Origin: CANHBY01 sp031374415 | GTDB taxonomy: Bacteria > Pseudomonadota > Gammaproteobacteria > Burkholderiales > Burkholderiaceae_C | DNA length: 49,118 bases | Reading direction: 5' to 3' | NCBI GenBank assembly: GCA_031374415.1 | Contig: JANMGB010000227.1 | Coordinates: forward strand, 1-49,118 | Shown here: one piece after another, positions 6,153 through 14,715 of the stretch | Layout: every line of letters starts with the position of its first letter | Position numbering within the stretch: position 1 is the first letter of the stretch | Made by a program: the position numbers and the translations under genes | The notes under the pieces: model-generated | The model's input: the letters and a program-made list of their open reading frames with translations, nothing else | Databases searched by the model: none | What the model was told of the DNA's origin: nothing

Positions 6153-8963
6153 ATGACCGAACTTGCCCCCTCTTTCGAACCTGCTGCCATCGAAGCCCAC
6201 TGGGGGCCCTTGTGGGAAGACAGTGGTGTCTATGACCCCACGCTGGATCCAGCCAAGCCCTCGTTTGCCATCCAGCTGCCCCCGCCCAACGTCACGGGTA
6301 CGCTGCACATGGGGCACGCGTTCAACCAAACCATCATGGATTCCTTGACCCGCTACCACCGCATGTGCGGCGCCAACACCCTGTGGGTGCCAGGCACCGA
6401 TCACGCGGGCATTGCCACCCAAATCGTGGTCGAGCGCCAGTTGCAAGCCCAAGGCATGACGCGCCATGACTTGGGCCGCAAAAACTTCGTGGCCCGCGTC
6501 TGGGATTGGAAGGCCGAGTCCGGTTCCACCATCACCCGTCAAATGCGCCGCATGGGCGACTCTGTGAGCTGGCCGTTCGAGTACTTCACGATGGACGACA
6601 AGCGCTCCAGCGTGGTCACCGAGACCTTCGTTCGCTTGTTTGAAGAGGGCCTCATTTACCGCGGTAAACGCTTGGTCAATTGGGATCCCGTGCTCAAATC
6701 AGCCGTGTCTGATTTGGAGGTCGAGAGCGAAGAAGAAGACGGCTCCCTGTGGCACATTCGCTACCCCCTGGAAGATGGCAGCGGCGCGCTGGTCGTGGCC
6801 ACCACCCGCCCCGAGACGCTTCTGGGCGACGTCGCCGTGATGGTTCACCCAGACGACGAACGTTACCAAGCCTGGGTCGGCCGCCAGGTGTGTTTGCCCT
6901 TGTGTGGGCGCAGCATTCCCGTGATCGCAGATGACTACGTCGACCGCGCGTTCGGGACCGGGGTGGTCAAAGTCACGCCGGCGCATGATGCCAACGACTA
7001 CGCCGTCGGCCAGCGCCATGGCCTGCCCATCATCCCCGTCTTGACGCTGGATGCCAAAATCAACGACAACGCCCCCGAGGCCTACCGCGGCCTGGATCGC
7101 TTTGTCGCGCGCAAGCGCGTTGTGGCCGACCTGGAGGCCCAAGGCTTGCTCGTCGAAGTCAAAAAGCACAAGCTCATGGTGCCGCGTTGCGCCCGCACGG
7201 GCCAGGTGGTTGAGCCCATGCTGACCGACCAATGGTTCGTGGCCACCACCAAGCCGGGCGCTGATGGTCGCAGCATCGCGCAAAAAGCCATCGATGTGGT
7301 GGCCCAGGGTGAAGTCACCTTTTTCCCCGAGCAGTGGGTCAACACCTACAACCAATGGATGAGCAACATCCAAGACTGGTGCATTTCGCGCCAGCTGTGG
7401 TGGGGGCATCAAATCCCAGCCTGGTATGGCAGCCAGGGTGAGCTGTTTGTGGCGCGATCTGAACAAGAGGCCCGAAGCCAGGCTGCCCAGGCCGGTTACG
7501 ACGGACCCCTGACGCGCGACGAAGACGTGCTCGATACCTGGTACTCCTCGGCCCTGGTGCCGTTTTCAAGCTTAGGCTGGCCCGAGTCGACCCGCGAGTT
7601 GGATTTGTTTTTACCCTCCAGCGTCTTGGTCACCGGCTTTGACATCATCTTCTTCTGGGTGGCCCGCATGATCATGATGACCACCCACTTCACGGGCAAA
7701 GTACCTTTTCGGCATGTGTACATCCACGGCCTGGTGCGTGACGCTCAGGGCAAGAAGATGGCCAAGTCCGAGGGCAACGTGCTCGATCCGGTAGACCTCA
7801 TCGACGGCATTGATCTGCCCAGCTTGCTCGACAAACGCTCCAAGGGTTTGCGCAAGCCCGAGACCGCGCCCAAGGTGCGCAAAGAGACCGAGAAAGAGTT
7901 TCCCGTCGGGATCCCCGCGTTTGGCGCCGACGCCCTCCGGTTCACCTTTGCCGCCTTGGCCAGCTTGGGGCGAAACATCAACTTCGACGCCAAGCGTTGC
8001 GACGGTTACCGCAACTTCTGCAACAAACTCTGGAACGCCACCAAGTTCGTTCTCATGAACTGTGAGGGGCATGACTGCGGGGTGCAATCCGCTCCGCAAG
8101 ACCTGCGCCTGAGCGCCGCCGACCGCTGGGTCGTCAGCGAGTTGCAGCGTGTTGAAGCCGTGGTGGCCAAGGGCTTCGCTGACTACCGCTTGGACAACGT
8201 GGCGCAAGCGCTTTACCAATTTGTCTGGGATGAATACTGCGACTGGTACATCGAGATGGCCAAGGTCCAGCTGCAGCAGGGTGACGCGCAGGCCCAGCGC
8301 GCTACTCGCTTTACCCTGATCCGCGTGCTGGAGGCGGTACTGCGCTTGCTGCACCCCATCACCCCCTTCATCACGGCTGAGCTCTGGGAGCGCGTTGCAC
8401 CCGTGGCCGGTAAAAAGGTCGTCGGCGCTGCCGACAGCCTCGTTCTGGCCCCTTATCCGCAGTCACAGCCCGAACGCATTGACGCTGAGGCCGAGGCATG
8501 GATGGCCAAACTCAAGGCCTTGGTGGGCGCCTGCCGCCAACTGCGTGGTGAAATGAACATCTCTGCCGGCAAGCGTGTGCCCCTGTTGACGCTTGGGGAC
8601 AACGACTTCGTCACCCAGTGTGCGCCGATGCTGCAAGTGCTGTGCAAACTCTCAGAGGTGAGGGTGCTACAAGACGAAGCCACCTTCAGTCAGGCGGCCG
8701 AGCAGTCTGCTGTGGCGGTTCAAGGGGGTACCCGTTTGGCCTTGCGGGTCGAGATCGACGTGGCTGCCGAGAAAGAACGCTTGGCTAAGGAGATTCAGCG
8801 CTTAGAGGGTGAAGTCACCAAAGCCGGAGCCAAGTTGGCCAACGAAGGTTTCGTGGCACGGGCCCCGGCGTCCGTGGTTGCCCAAGAAAAGCAGCGCGTC
8901 ATCGACTTCACGGCGGACTGTGATCGCCTGCTGGCTCAATTGGCCCGTTTGACCGGTTCATAA
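6153..8963 (+). CDS. valS: Valine-tRNA ligase
   Basis: A 936-residue class I aminoacyl-tRNA synthetase that charges tRNA-Val and edits mischarged Thr. The HIGH-type signature is HMGH at residues 52-55 inside PPPNVTGTLHMGH, and the KMSKS-type signature is KMAKS at 535-539. The connective-peptide editing domain lies between them with the family motif TTRPETLLGD. The anticodon-binding domain follows (WDEYCDWYIEMAK region), and the C-terminal 70 residues form the Lys/Glu-rich coiled coil typical of bacterial ValS. Length is normal for the family. The last 28 bases overlap the end of the histidine-kinase gene on the other strand. Confidence 0.98.
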   Translation: MTELAPSFEPAAIEAHWGPLWEDSGVYDPTLDPAKPSFAIQLPPPNVTGTLHMGHAFNQTIMDSLTRYHRMCGANTLWVPGTDHAGIATQIVVERQLQAQGMTRHDLGRKNFVARVWDWKAESGSTITRQMRRMGDSVSWPFEYFTMDDKRSSVVTETFVRLFEEGLIYRGKRLVNWDPVLKSAVSDLEVESEEEDGSLWHIRYPLEDGSGALVVATTRPETLLGDVAVMVHPDDERYQAWVGRQVCLPLCGRSIPVIADDYVDRAFGTGVVKVTPAHDANDYAVGQRHGLPIIPVLTLDAKINDNAPEAYRGLDRFVARKRVVADLEAQGLLVEVKKHKLMVPRCARTGQVVEPMLTDQWFVATTKPGADGRSIAQKAIDVVAQGEVTFFPEQWVNTYNQWMSNIQDWCISRQLWWGHQIPAWYGSQGELFVARSEQEARSQAAQAGYDGPLTRDEDVLDTWYSSALVPFSSLGWPESTRELDLFLPSSVLVTGFDIIFFWVARMIMMTTHFTGKVPFRHVYIHGLVRDAQGKKMAKSEGNVLDPVDLIDGIDLPSLLDKRSKGLRKPETAPKVRKETEKEFPVGIPAFGADALRFTFAALASLGRNINFDAKRCDGYRNFCNKLWNATKFVLMNCEGHDCGVQSAPQDLRLSAADRWVVSELQRVEAVVAKGFADYRLDNVAQALYQFVWDEYCDWYIEMAKVQLQQGDAQAQRATRFTLIRVLEAVLRLLHPITPFITAELWERVAPVAGKKVVGAADSLVLAPYPQSQPERIDAEAEAWMAKLKALVGACRQLRGEMNISAGKRVPLLTLGDNDFVTQCAPMLQVLCKLSEVRVLQDEATFSQAAEQSAVAVQGGTRLALRVEIDVAAEKERLAKEIQRLEGEVTKAGAKLANEGFVARAPASVVAQEKQRVIDFTADCDRLLAQLARLTGS

Positions 8964-11209
8964 GATAAGCGCTCGGGGCTTGCCGAGGGCTCTGGGCCCC
9001 ATTCGTTGGCGATCACGCAGCAGATGATGCCGCGCGGCTTGGCTTCTTGCCATTCCACGCTCGCGCCCAGTTGCTTGGCTCGTTTTCGGATGCCACCCAG
9101 GCCCAGTCCGTGAGACCAGCTTTGGGGGGCGTTGCCTGCGCCATTGTCGCTCACCTGCAGCGTCATTTGTCGTTGGAACAAACGAAAATGAACCTGCACC
9201 TTGCGGGCACCCGCATGGGCAATCACGTTGTTGATCAGTTCTCGCATGATGCGCGTCAGCGCCGACCACTGCACCACATTGAGCTGCGTGTCGGCATCAA
9301 ACTCGCATCGCCAGTCAAGCTCAATGTGTGCAGCGCTCAGCCGTTGGCTCAAGTCAGACTTCCATTCAGCCGCGGCGTGAGACAAGCGATGGTTCGAGGC
9401 CGCCAGGCCGCGCGTCAAGGTTTTCAGGTCTTGCAGCGTATGACGGGCGTACTCCTCAATCTCAGGCGTGGGCGCCGTGTACATCAGGGTGAGCAAGCGC
9501 GCGCCGATGTCGTCATGCAGATCCTGGGCCAGTCTTGAGCGCTCTTCATTGCGTCCACGCTCGACGGCTTTGTCATAAGCAACGGCCCGGCCCAACTGCT
9601 CAATGATGCGATCCGTGAGTCGAACGTCCTCTAACGTGAACAAGCGCCGCCCTCGGTGAGCGAATCGCAAAATCATCGACTGCGGCACAGGGTCTGGGTC
9701 TTCGTCTTGGGATGCTGCCAGCACCGGGATGGGCAACAGCAAGGCAGAGCCGTCCCCCACCACACGGGTGCTGTCAACGATTTTGGGGATGATGCGCAAC
9801 TCCAGGGGCTCGAACAGCTCTTGCAGTAAGCGTGACAACAAACGCGGCGCACGTTCAGGGTGTTCTTCCACTTCCCGTGCCACCCGGTACAAGCGCTCAA
9901 ACATGCGTTCGGCACTGGGCAGGCTGCTGCCCAGAAGCTGGTTGATCAGCCATTGTCTCGAGCCCACATAGACCCCGATCGACAAAAACAGCGACAAAGC
10001 GAACGACGCAAACTGCCCCAGCGAAAACACCGCCACAAACAGCAGGTTCAGTGACATGGCGGTGGTGCTGACGGCGGCCAGCAAGGCAAACTCACGCATC
10101 ACATGCTGGGATCGCGACAAAAAAGGCACCAGCAACAACAGCGACGCCAAAAACACATACCAGGTCGTGACGCCCATGCCGGATACCCCATGCCGCAGCT
10201 CAGGCAGGGTGGTGCTCGCAGCGATGGCCAGGCTCAACAAAATCCATGTGCCCAAGGCAATGGCCACAAAGCGCCGCAGCACGATGGCAAAAGGGTGCGG
10301 CTCGGTACGGTAAGACAAGGTCAACACCACCAGGGTCAGCCCGCCCAGCAAAGCGCAAGCGATTTGGGTCCACCACCAGACATGTGCAATCCACTGTAGA
10401 TGAGCCAAGCCCAGCACCAAGACCACACCTGCCCAGCTGGCGCCGGCCACCTGCGAGCCTCGCCGCAACACTTTGGGGTGAATGCATGCCGCGTGAACCA
10501 CCGCAGCTGCCGTCACCAAGTCAAACATCATTCGCATGGGCAGATCATGTTGGCCTACCCAGCTTGGCAGACCTAGCCGCAACACAGACTCCACACTGAT
10601 GAAGGTCAAGTTCGCCGCCTGACACAAAGACATCAAGGCATACAACGCGTTGAGTCGATTCAGCTTGGCCAACAACACGGCCACGGCCACGCCATACAAA
10701 GCAAACGCCAAGGGGCTGATCAGCCAATACAGCACTGGCAGACCCGACCACCCCAGCGCGCGGGTCTGCACCTGGACCAAGTCGCCACCACTGAACAACA
10801 CACCCACCGCGGAGTGCCCTGCCAACAGCGCAATCTGCGCCTGCATTTGCATATGCTGTTCGCGGTCGGTGTCTTTCACCAGCCAGCGCGACGATCGTTG
10901 CAGGGCTTGCGCATCAGGCACCACGACCTCCTGCGCAGGCTTGGGTGTGGTGAACGCGATGACGGTTTGCCCCACATAGTTTTTGAGAGCCATGTGACTG
11001 CTCGATGCCAGCTCGATCTGCCGGTCGGCGCTGCGTGTCCAGTGGGCATCGATTTGCAGCGGGGTTGACAGGTGGTGGGTCAGGGCCAGCCAGGCCAGTA
11101 TTCCCACGACAAGCGCGAACAGCAGGACGCGCCAACGCCAACCTTGCCAATGGGCGCCTGTGCTGATGTGCTGCGCCGAGCCGAAAGTGTGGGGTTCGTA
11201 AGAGGTCAT
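8936..11209 (-). CDS. Multi-span membrane sensor histidine kinase (HisKA_3 type)
   Basis: About 757 residues from the ATG at 11209 (a TTG at 11230 would add seven). Seen in order: one membrane segment near residues 26-45, an extracytoplasmic domain of about 110 residues, a block of about seven hydrophobic segments to roughly residue 400, a cytoplasmic linker/GAF-like region, a HisKA_3 dimerisation domain with H-box RLAQDLHDDIGARLL (His near 565), and a HATPase domain with ELINN and DNGAG boxes and a GLGLGGI glycine loop. The layout resembles the 7TMR-DISM receptor architecture. It follows its response regulator by 68 bases in the same transcript. The signal is unknown. The 3' end overlaps valS by 28 bases in convergent orientation, so the last nine or so residues share DNA with the ValS C-terminus. 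Confidence 0.9.
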   Translation of the reverse strand: MTSYEPHTFGSAQHISTGAHWQGWRWRVLLFALVVGILAWLALTHHLSTPLQIDAHWTRSADRQIELASSSHMALKNYVGQTVIAFTTPKPAQEVVVPDAQALQRSSRWLVKDTDREQHMQMQAQIALLAGHSAVGVLFSGGDLVQVQTRALGWSGLPVLYWLISPLAFALYGVAVAVLLAKLNRLNALYALMSLCQAANLTFISVESVLRLGLPSWVGQHDLPMRMMFDLVTAAAVVHAACIHPKVLRRGSQVAGASWAGVVLVLGLAHLQWIAHVWWWTQIACALLGGLTLVVLTLSYRTEPHPFAIVLRRFVAIALGTWILLSLAIAASTTLPELRHGVSGMGVTTWYVFLASLLLLVPFLSRSQHVMREFALLAAVSTTAMSLNLLFVAVFSLGQFASFALSLFLSIGVYVGSRQWLINQLLGSSLPSAERMFERLYRVAREVEEHPERAPRLLSRLLQELFEPLELRIIPKIVDSTRVVGDGSALLLPIPVLAASQDEDPDPVPQSMILRFAHRGRRLFTLEDVRLTDRIIEQLGRAVAYDKAVERGRNEERSRLAQDLHDDIGARLLTLMYTAPTPEIEEYARHTLQDLKTLTRGLAASNHRLSHAAAEWKSDLSQRLSAAHIELDWRCEFDADTQLNVVQWSALTRIMRELINNVIAHAGARKVQVHFRLFQRQMTLQVSDNGAGNAPQSWSHGLGLGGIRKRAKQLGASVEWQEAKPRGIICCVIANEWGPEPSASPERLSYEPVKRAN

Positions 11210-11277
11210 GACCGTTTGTGGCGCAGACAAGCCGCGTGGCCTCTCGCGCTCAGCCTGTTCGCCAGGGCGTCATGGCC

Positions 11278-12003
11278 CTAAACCAGACCCTGTTTGCTCG
11301 CCAAGACAGCGGCCTCGGCACGGCTCGAGACATTGAGTTTTTTGTAGATGGACTTGATGTGGTCATTGACGGTGAACCACTTGATGCCCATCAGGTTGGC
11401 AATTTCTTTGATGGTGAAGCCCTTGCTGAGGTACGTGAGCACCTCACTTTCACGCGGCGTAAGCCGCTCGTGGTCAGGCGGGCTGCTGCGGGGCAGGGGT
11501 GACGGCTTACTGCTCGAAAAGCTCGGCTGTGGCGCTGGGGCGGACTCGCTGCCGTTGCCTCGGAACTGGGTCAACAAACGCCTGGCGATGGCCGGGCTCA
11601 GGGGGGGCTGTCCACGCACAATCTTTTGCAACTCTTCGACCAACACCTCAAAGCGATCTTCCTTCAACAGGTAGCCATCCGCCCCGTATTGCAAGGCGGG
11701 GAAGAGGTGGTCATCATCAGAGTACAAAGTGGTGACGATTTTGGTGGCCGGGTAACGTGCCAAGGCGGCCAGCAACTCCATGCCGTTGCCATCAGGCAAC
11801 TCAAGGTCAACCAAAATGAGCTTGAACGGATCATCCGACGAAGGGATACCCTCGGGCGTGATGTCGCCGATTTGTCGACGCGCTGACTCCAAATCACCCG
11901 CTTCCGTGATCTGAATTTCATCGCTGAAACTTTCTCGTACGACGCGCGACAAAAAGGCTCGCGCGACCGGGTTGTCTTCAACAACCAAAACCTTCACTGC
12001 CAT
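11278..12003 (-). CDS. LuxR/NarL-family response regulator
   Basis: A 241-residue two-domain regulator. The receiver domain (about 1-130) has acidic residues E9/D10, phospho-acceptor D66 in ILVDLELPDG, the conserved T in KIVTTLYSDDD and the K in YLLKED. An unusual insert (GDITPEGIPSSDDPF) precedes the D66 strand. A Ser/Pro-rich linker leads to a LuxR-type helix-turn-helix (about 175-238: LTPRESEVLTYLSKGFTIKEIA). It is the first gene of a two-gene unit with the kinase, which is its presumed phosphodonor. The unit is divergent from surE with a 123-base gap. Target genes cannot be told from the sequence. Confidence 0.93.
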   Translation of the reverse strand: MAVKVLVVEDNPVARAFLSRVVRESFSDEIQITEAGDLESARRQIGDITPEGIPSSDDPFKLILVDLELPDGNGMELLAALARYPATKIVTTLYSDDDHLFPALQYGADGYLLKEDRFEVLVEELQKIVRGQPPLSPAIARRLLTQFRGNGSESAPAPQPSFSSSKPSPLPRSSPPDHERLTPRESEVLTYLSKGFTIKEIANLMGIKWFTVNDHIKSIYKKLNVSSRAEAAVLASKQGLV

Positions 12004-12114
12004 GAGCCGCTTACCTAGGTTGAACTGCGGTGACGAATCCAGCGATGCTATCAGGGCCGGGCCATAGAACTGTCATTTTTGATGCAGCAGCCCCCCAGCT
12101 CGGTGGTGCACTTC

Positions 12115-12120
12115 TACAAT
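12115..12120 (+). promoter_or_regulatory. Candidate -10 box for surE
   Basis: TACAAT within CTTCTACAAT ends only 6 bases before the surE ATG, so a transcript would start at or next to the start codon. The -35 region is poor. Confidence 0.45.
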
Positions 12121-12126
12121 CGGGGC

Positions 12127-12882
12127 ATGAGAATCCTGATCGCCAACGATGATGGTTATTTGGCCCCTGGTCTCACGGCCTTGGTTCACGCGTGTTCCGG
12201 CCTGGGTGAACTGGACATCGTCGCCCCTGAGCAAAATGCCAGCGGCACCTCCAATTCATTGACCCTGAACCGGCCACTGCAAGCATGGACGGCCAGCAAT
12301 GGCTACCGCTACCTCAATGGCACGCCGTCCGATTGTGTTCACGTGGCCCTCACGGGTTTGCTGGGGCATCGACCTGACCTGGTGGTGTCGGGCATCAATC
12401 AGGGCGCCAACATGGGTGACGATACGCTCTACTCCGGCACGGTTGCTGCAGCCATGGAGGGCTACTTGTTCGGCATTCCGTCCATTGCGTTTTCTCAGGT
12501 GGACAAAGGGTGGTCTAACCTGGATGCGGCCGCTCAAGCCGCACGCCAAGTCATCCAGTCCGTCTTGAGGCGGCCGCCCCCTGGGGCCAGCTGGTTGCTC
12601 AACGTCAATATTCCCAATCGCGCTGATGCGGCGTCCTTGCCTTGCCGTGTGACAAAGCTGGGGCGGCGTCATGCCAGCCAACCCGTGATCCAACAACACA
12701 GCCCGCGGGGCGACACCATCTACTGGATCGGCGCAGCCGGCGACGCGCGAGAGTGCGGCGAAGGCACCGATTTTTATGCGATCACGCAAGACGAGATCTC
12801 CGTGACGCCGCTGCAAGTCGATCTCACCGACCACGCCTCGCTGTCGTCTTGGCGCCACTGGTGGCCAGGGGTGGCTCCGTGA
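12127..12882 (+). CDS. surE: 5'/3'-nucleotidase SurE
   Basis: A 251-residue metal-dependent nucleoside monophosphatase associated with stationary-phase survival. The start at 12127 is chosen because the family begins MRILIANDDG; the longer frame from 12079 adds an unsupported leader. Metal ligands D8, D9 and S39 (in NASGTSNS) and the GINQGANMG loop are present. The gene opens surE-pcm-nlpD, whose starts and stops overlap. A -10-like box six bases before the ATG suggests a nearly leaderless mRNA. Confidence 0.97.
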   Translation: MRILIANDDGYLAPGLTALVHACSGLGELDIVAPEQNASGTSNSLTLNRPLQAWTASNGYRYLNGTPSDCVHVALTGLLGHRPDLVVSGINQGANMGDDTLYSGTVAAAMEGYLFGIPSIAFSQVDKGWSNLDAAAQAARQVIQSVLRRPPPGASWLLNVNIPNRADAASLPCRVTKLGRRHASQPVIQQHSPRGDTIYWIGAAGDARECGEGTDFYAITQDEISVTPLQVDLTDHASLSSWRHWWPGVAP

Positions 12883-13703
12883 CAGCCTCTGGCCGCGGGG
12901 CATCCAAGTTTCCTTTGCGCCTGGATCAAATGGCGCCGACCCCACCTAAGACCAGTGGCGCCTCGGCTCGCGCACGTGGCACGGGCTCTCGAGCGCCCAG
13001 CGCCGCGGGGTCTGACAATAAGCCCTCGGGCGTCGGAATGGATTCCGCCGATGTGCGATTGAAAATGGTCGCCCGGCTCAAGCTGGCTGGCCTGTCTGAT
13101 GAGCGTGTGCTGAGTGCCATGGCCACCATTCCCCGGCACTTGTTTGTCGATTCCGGGCTGGTCACTCAAGCCTATGAAGACACCAGTCTGCCCATCGGGC
13201 ATGGCCAAACCATCTCCAAGCCTTCCGTCGTCGCTCGCATGCTGGAGTTGCTCTGCGGTGGCCAGGCTGCTCGCAAGCGTGGCCACCTTGGCCGAGTCTT
13301 GGAAGTTGGCACGGGGTGTGGCTACCAGGTGGCTTTGATATCGTTACTGGCCCAAAGCGTCATCTCCATCGAGCGTCTCAAGCCCATGTACGACAAAGCA
13401 CGCGACTTGCTGGCCCCCGTGCGCACGAACAACGTGAGGCTGGTGTACGCCGATGGCATGTTGGGCCACCCACCCAACGCACCGTATGACAGCATCATCG
13501 CGGCAGCGGGCGGTGAAGACCTCCCCGAGGCGTGGTTGGCCCAACTGGCACCTGGTGGGCGCCTGGTGGCCCCCTTGATTGAAAAGACCTCGCCCACCGG
13601 CCCGCGGCAAGTTTTGGTGGTCGTCGACCGCACTGAACATGGCCTTGCGCGCAGTTTCCACGAAACGGTGCTCTTTGTCCCCCTAAAATCTGGCACCCTA
13701 TGA
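12879..13703 (+). CDS. pcm: Protein-L-isoaspartate O-methyltransferase
   Basis: Repairs isoaspartyl residues in aged proteins using S-adenosylmethionine. The GTG at 12879 overlaps the surE TGA (GTGA) and gives 274 residues; a longer frame from 12642 lies inside surE and is rejected. About 55 N-terminal residues are low-complexity and Ala/Ser/Arg-rich, not part of the usual enzyme, so the mature core may start near MDSADVRLKMV. The SAM-binding motif VLEVGTGCGYQ and the family's QTISKPSVVARM region are clear. Its stop overlaps the nlpD start (ATGA). Confidence 0.95.
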   Translation: MTASGRGASKFPLRLDQMAPTPPKTSGASARARGTGSRAPSAAGSDNKPSGVGMDSADVRLKMVARLKLAGLSDERVLSAMATIPRHLFVDSGLVTQAYEDTSLPIGHGQTISKPSVVARMLELLCGGQAARKRGHLGRVLEVGTGCGYQVALISLLAQSVISIERLKPMYDKARDLLAPVRTNNVRLVYADGMLGHPPNAPYDSIIAAAGGEDLPEAWLAQLAPGGRLVAPLIEKTSPTGPRQVLVVVDRTEHGLARSFHETVLFVPLKSGTL

Positions 13704-14656
13704 AACCGGTTTCGCACATGTGGTCGAACTTTCTGCTTTTCACCCGCAAGGGCTCTTCTCTGCCTGCGGTGTGGGTCTCGATGGCGTTTTTGGCAGGCTG
13801 TGCCAACCCCAGTCTTCGTGCGCCCGTTGAGGATCGCGCCGTGGGCTCTCGCTCTATTCCCGCACCCGTCTTGCCCGCAGAGCCGTCCGCAGCGTCTGCG
13901 GCAAACTCAGTCCCTGTGGCATCAGGCGCGGTGCCTATCCCGCTTGAGCCCAGTGCGCCAACGCGCATCCCTATGGGTGCTGAGAACGCAGGCAAACCCG
14001 GCTACTACACCGTCAAGCCCGGCGAGACCTTGATCCGCGTGGGCCTGGAAACGGGCCAAAACTGGAAAGACATCGCCAAGTGGAACAACATTGACAACAC
14101 CAACATGATCGAGGCGGGGCAGGTGTTGCGTGTGGCGGCGCCAGGCGCTGTGCCCAAGCTTGAGCCCCGTCCGGTGGACAACAAAGACGCCAAACCTGCC
14201 AGCACACCGACGGTCGAGCCCACGCCGATTGCCACAGCGCCGGTGATCTCGCCGTCTTCGTCCTCACCCGCGACACCCAAAGAAGACGAAAACGTCAGTT
14301 GGTTGTGGCCCAGCAGTGGCGCGGTGGTGACCACGTTTGACGAAGGAAAAAACAAAGGCGTCACCTTGAACGGAAAATTGGGCGACCCCGTGCTGGCCTC
14401 CGGAGATGGCCGGGTGGTTTATGCAGGTTCCGGTTTGCGCGGCTACGGTAACCTCGTGATCCTCAAGCACAACAACACCTACCTCACTGCTTACGCCCAC
14501 AACCAAACCCTGCTGGTCAAGGAAGACCAAACCGTCAAGCGCGGCCAAAAAATCGCCGAGATGGGCTCCACCGATGCTGATCGTGTGCAACTGCATTTCG
14601 AAATCCGCAAGCTCGGCAAACCGGTTGATCCACTCAAACTGCTGCCGACCCGCTGA
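13700..14656 (+). CDS. nlpD: NlpD-type murein hydrolase activator lipoprotein
   Basis: A 318-residue envelope lipoprotein that activates division amidases. Seen: signal with lipobox FLAGC (Cys34), Pro/Ala/Ser-rich linker, LysM domain (YYTVKPGETLIRVG, about residues 94-138), a second linker, and a C-terminal M23/LytM domain (about 210-315). Peptidase ligands are degenerate: the usual first-motif His is replaced in the LNGKLGDPV segment and HLH is QLH. This matches non-catalytic activators such as NlpD and EnvC rather than an active endopeptidase. The start overlaps pcm by four bases. In many proteobacteria rpoS follows nlpD; here rlmD does. Confidence 0.94.
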   Translation: MKPVSHMWSNFLLFTRKGSSLPAVWVSMAFLAGCANPSLRAPVEDRAVGSRSIPAPVLPAEPSAASAANSVPVASGAVPIPLEPSAPTRIPMGAENAGKPGYYTVKPGETLIRVGLETGQNWKDIAKWNNIDNTNMIEAGQVLRVAAPGAVPKLEPRPVDNKDAKPASTPTVEPTPIATAPVISPSSSSPATPKEDENVSWLWPSSGAVVTTFDEGKNKGVTLNGKLGDPVLASGDGRVVYAGSGLRGYGNLVILKHNNTYLTAYAHNQTLLVKEDQTVKRGQKIAEMGSTDADRVQLHFEIRKLGKPVDPLKLLPTR

Positions 14657-14715
14657 GCTCATTTAATCCAAGCTAGCCAGTTGTATGCGCCCCGAGCATG
14701 CTGGGCCTCCATCCC

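Noticed and set aside
12642..12878. Upstream extension of pcm inside surE
   Set aside because: Overlaps the conserved surE 3' half in another frame; the GTG at the surE stop gives the normal coupled arrangement.
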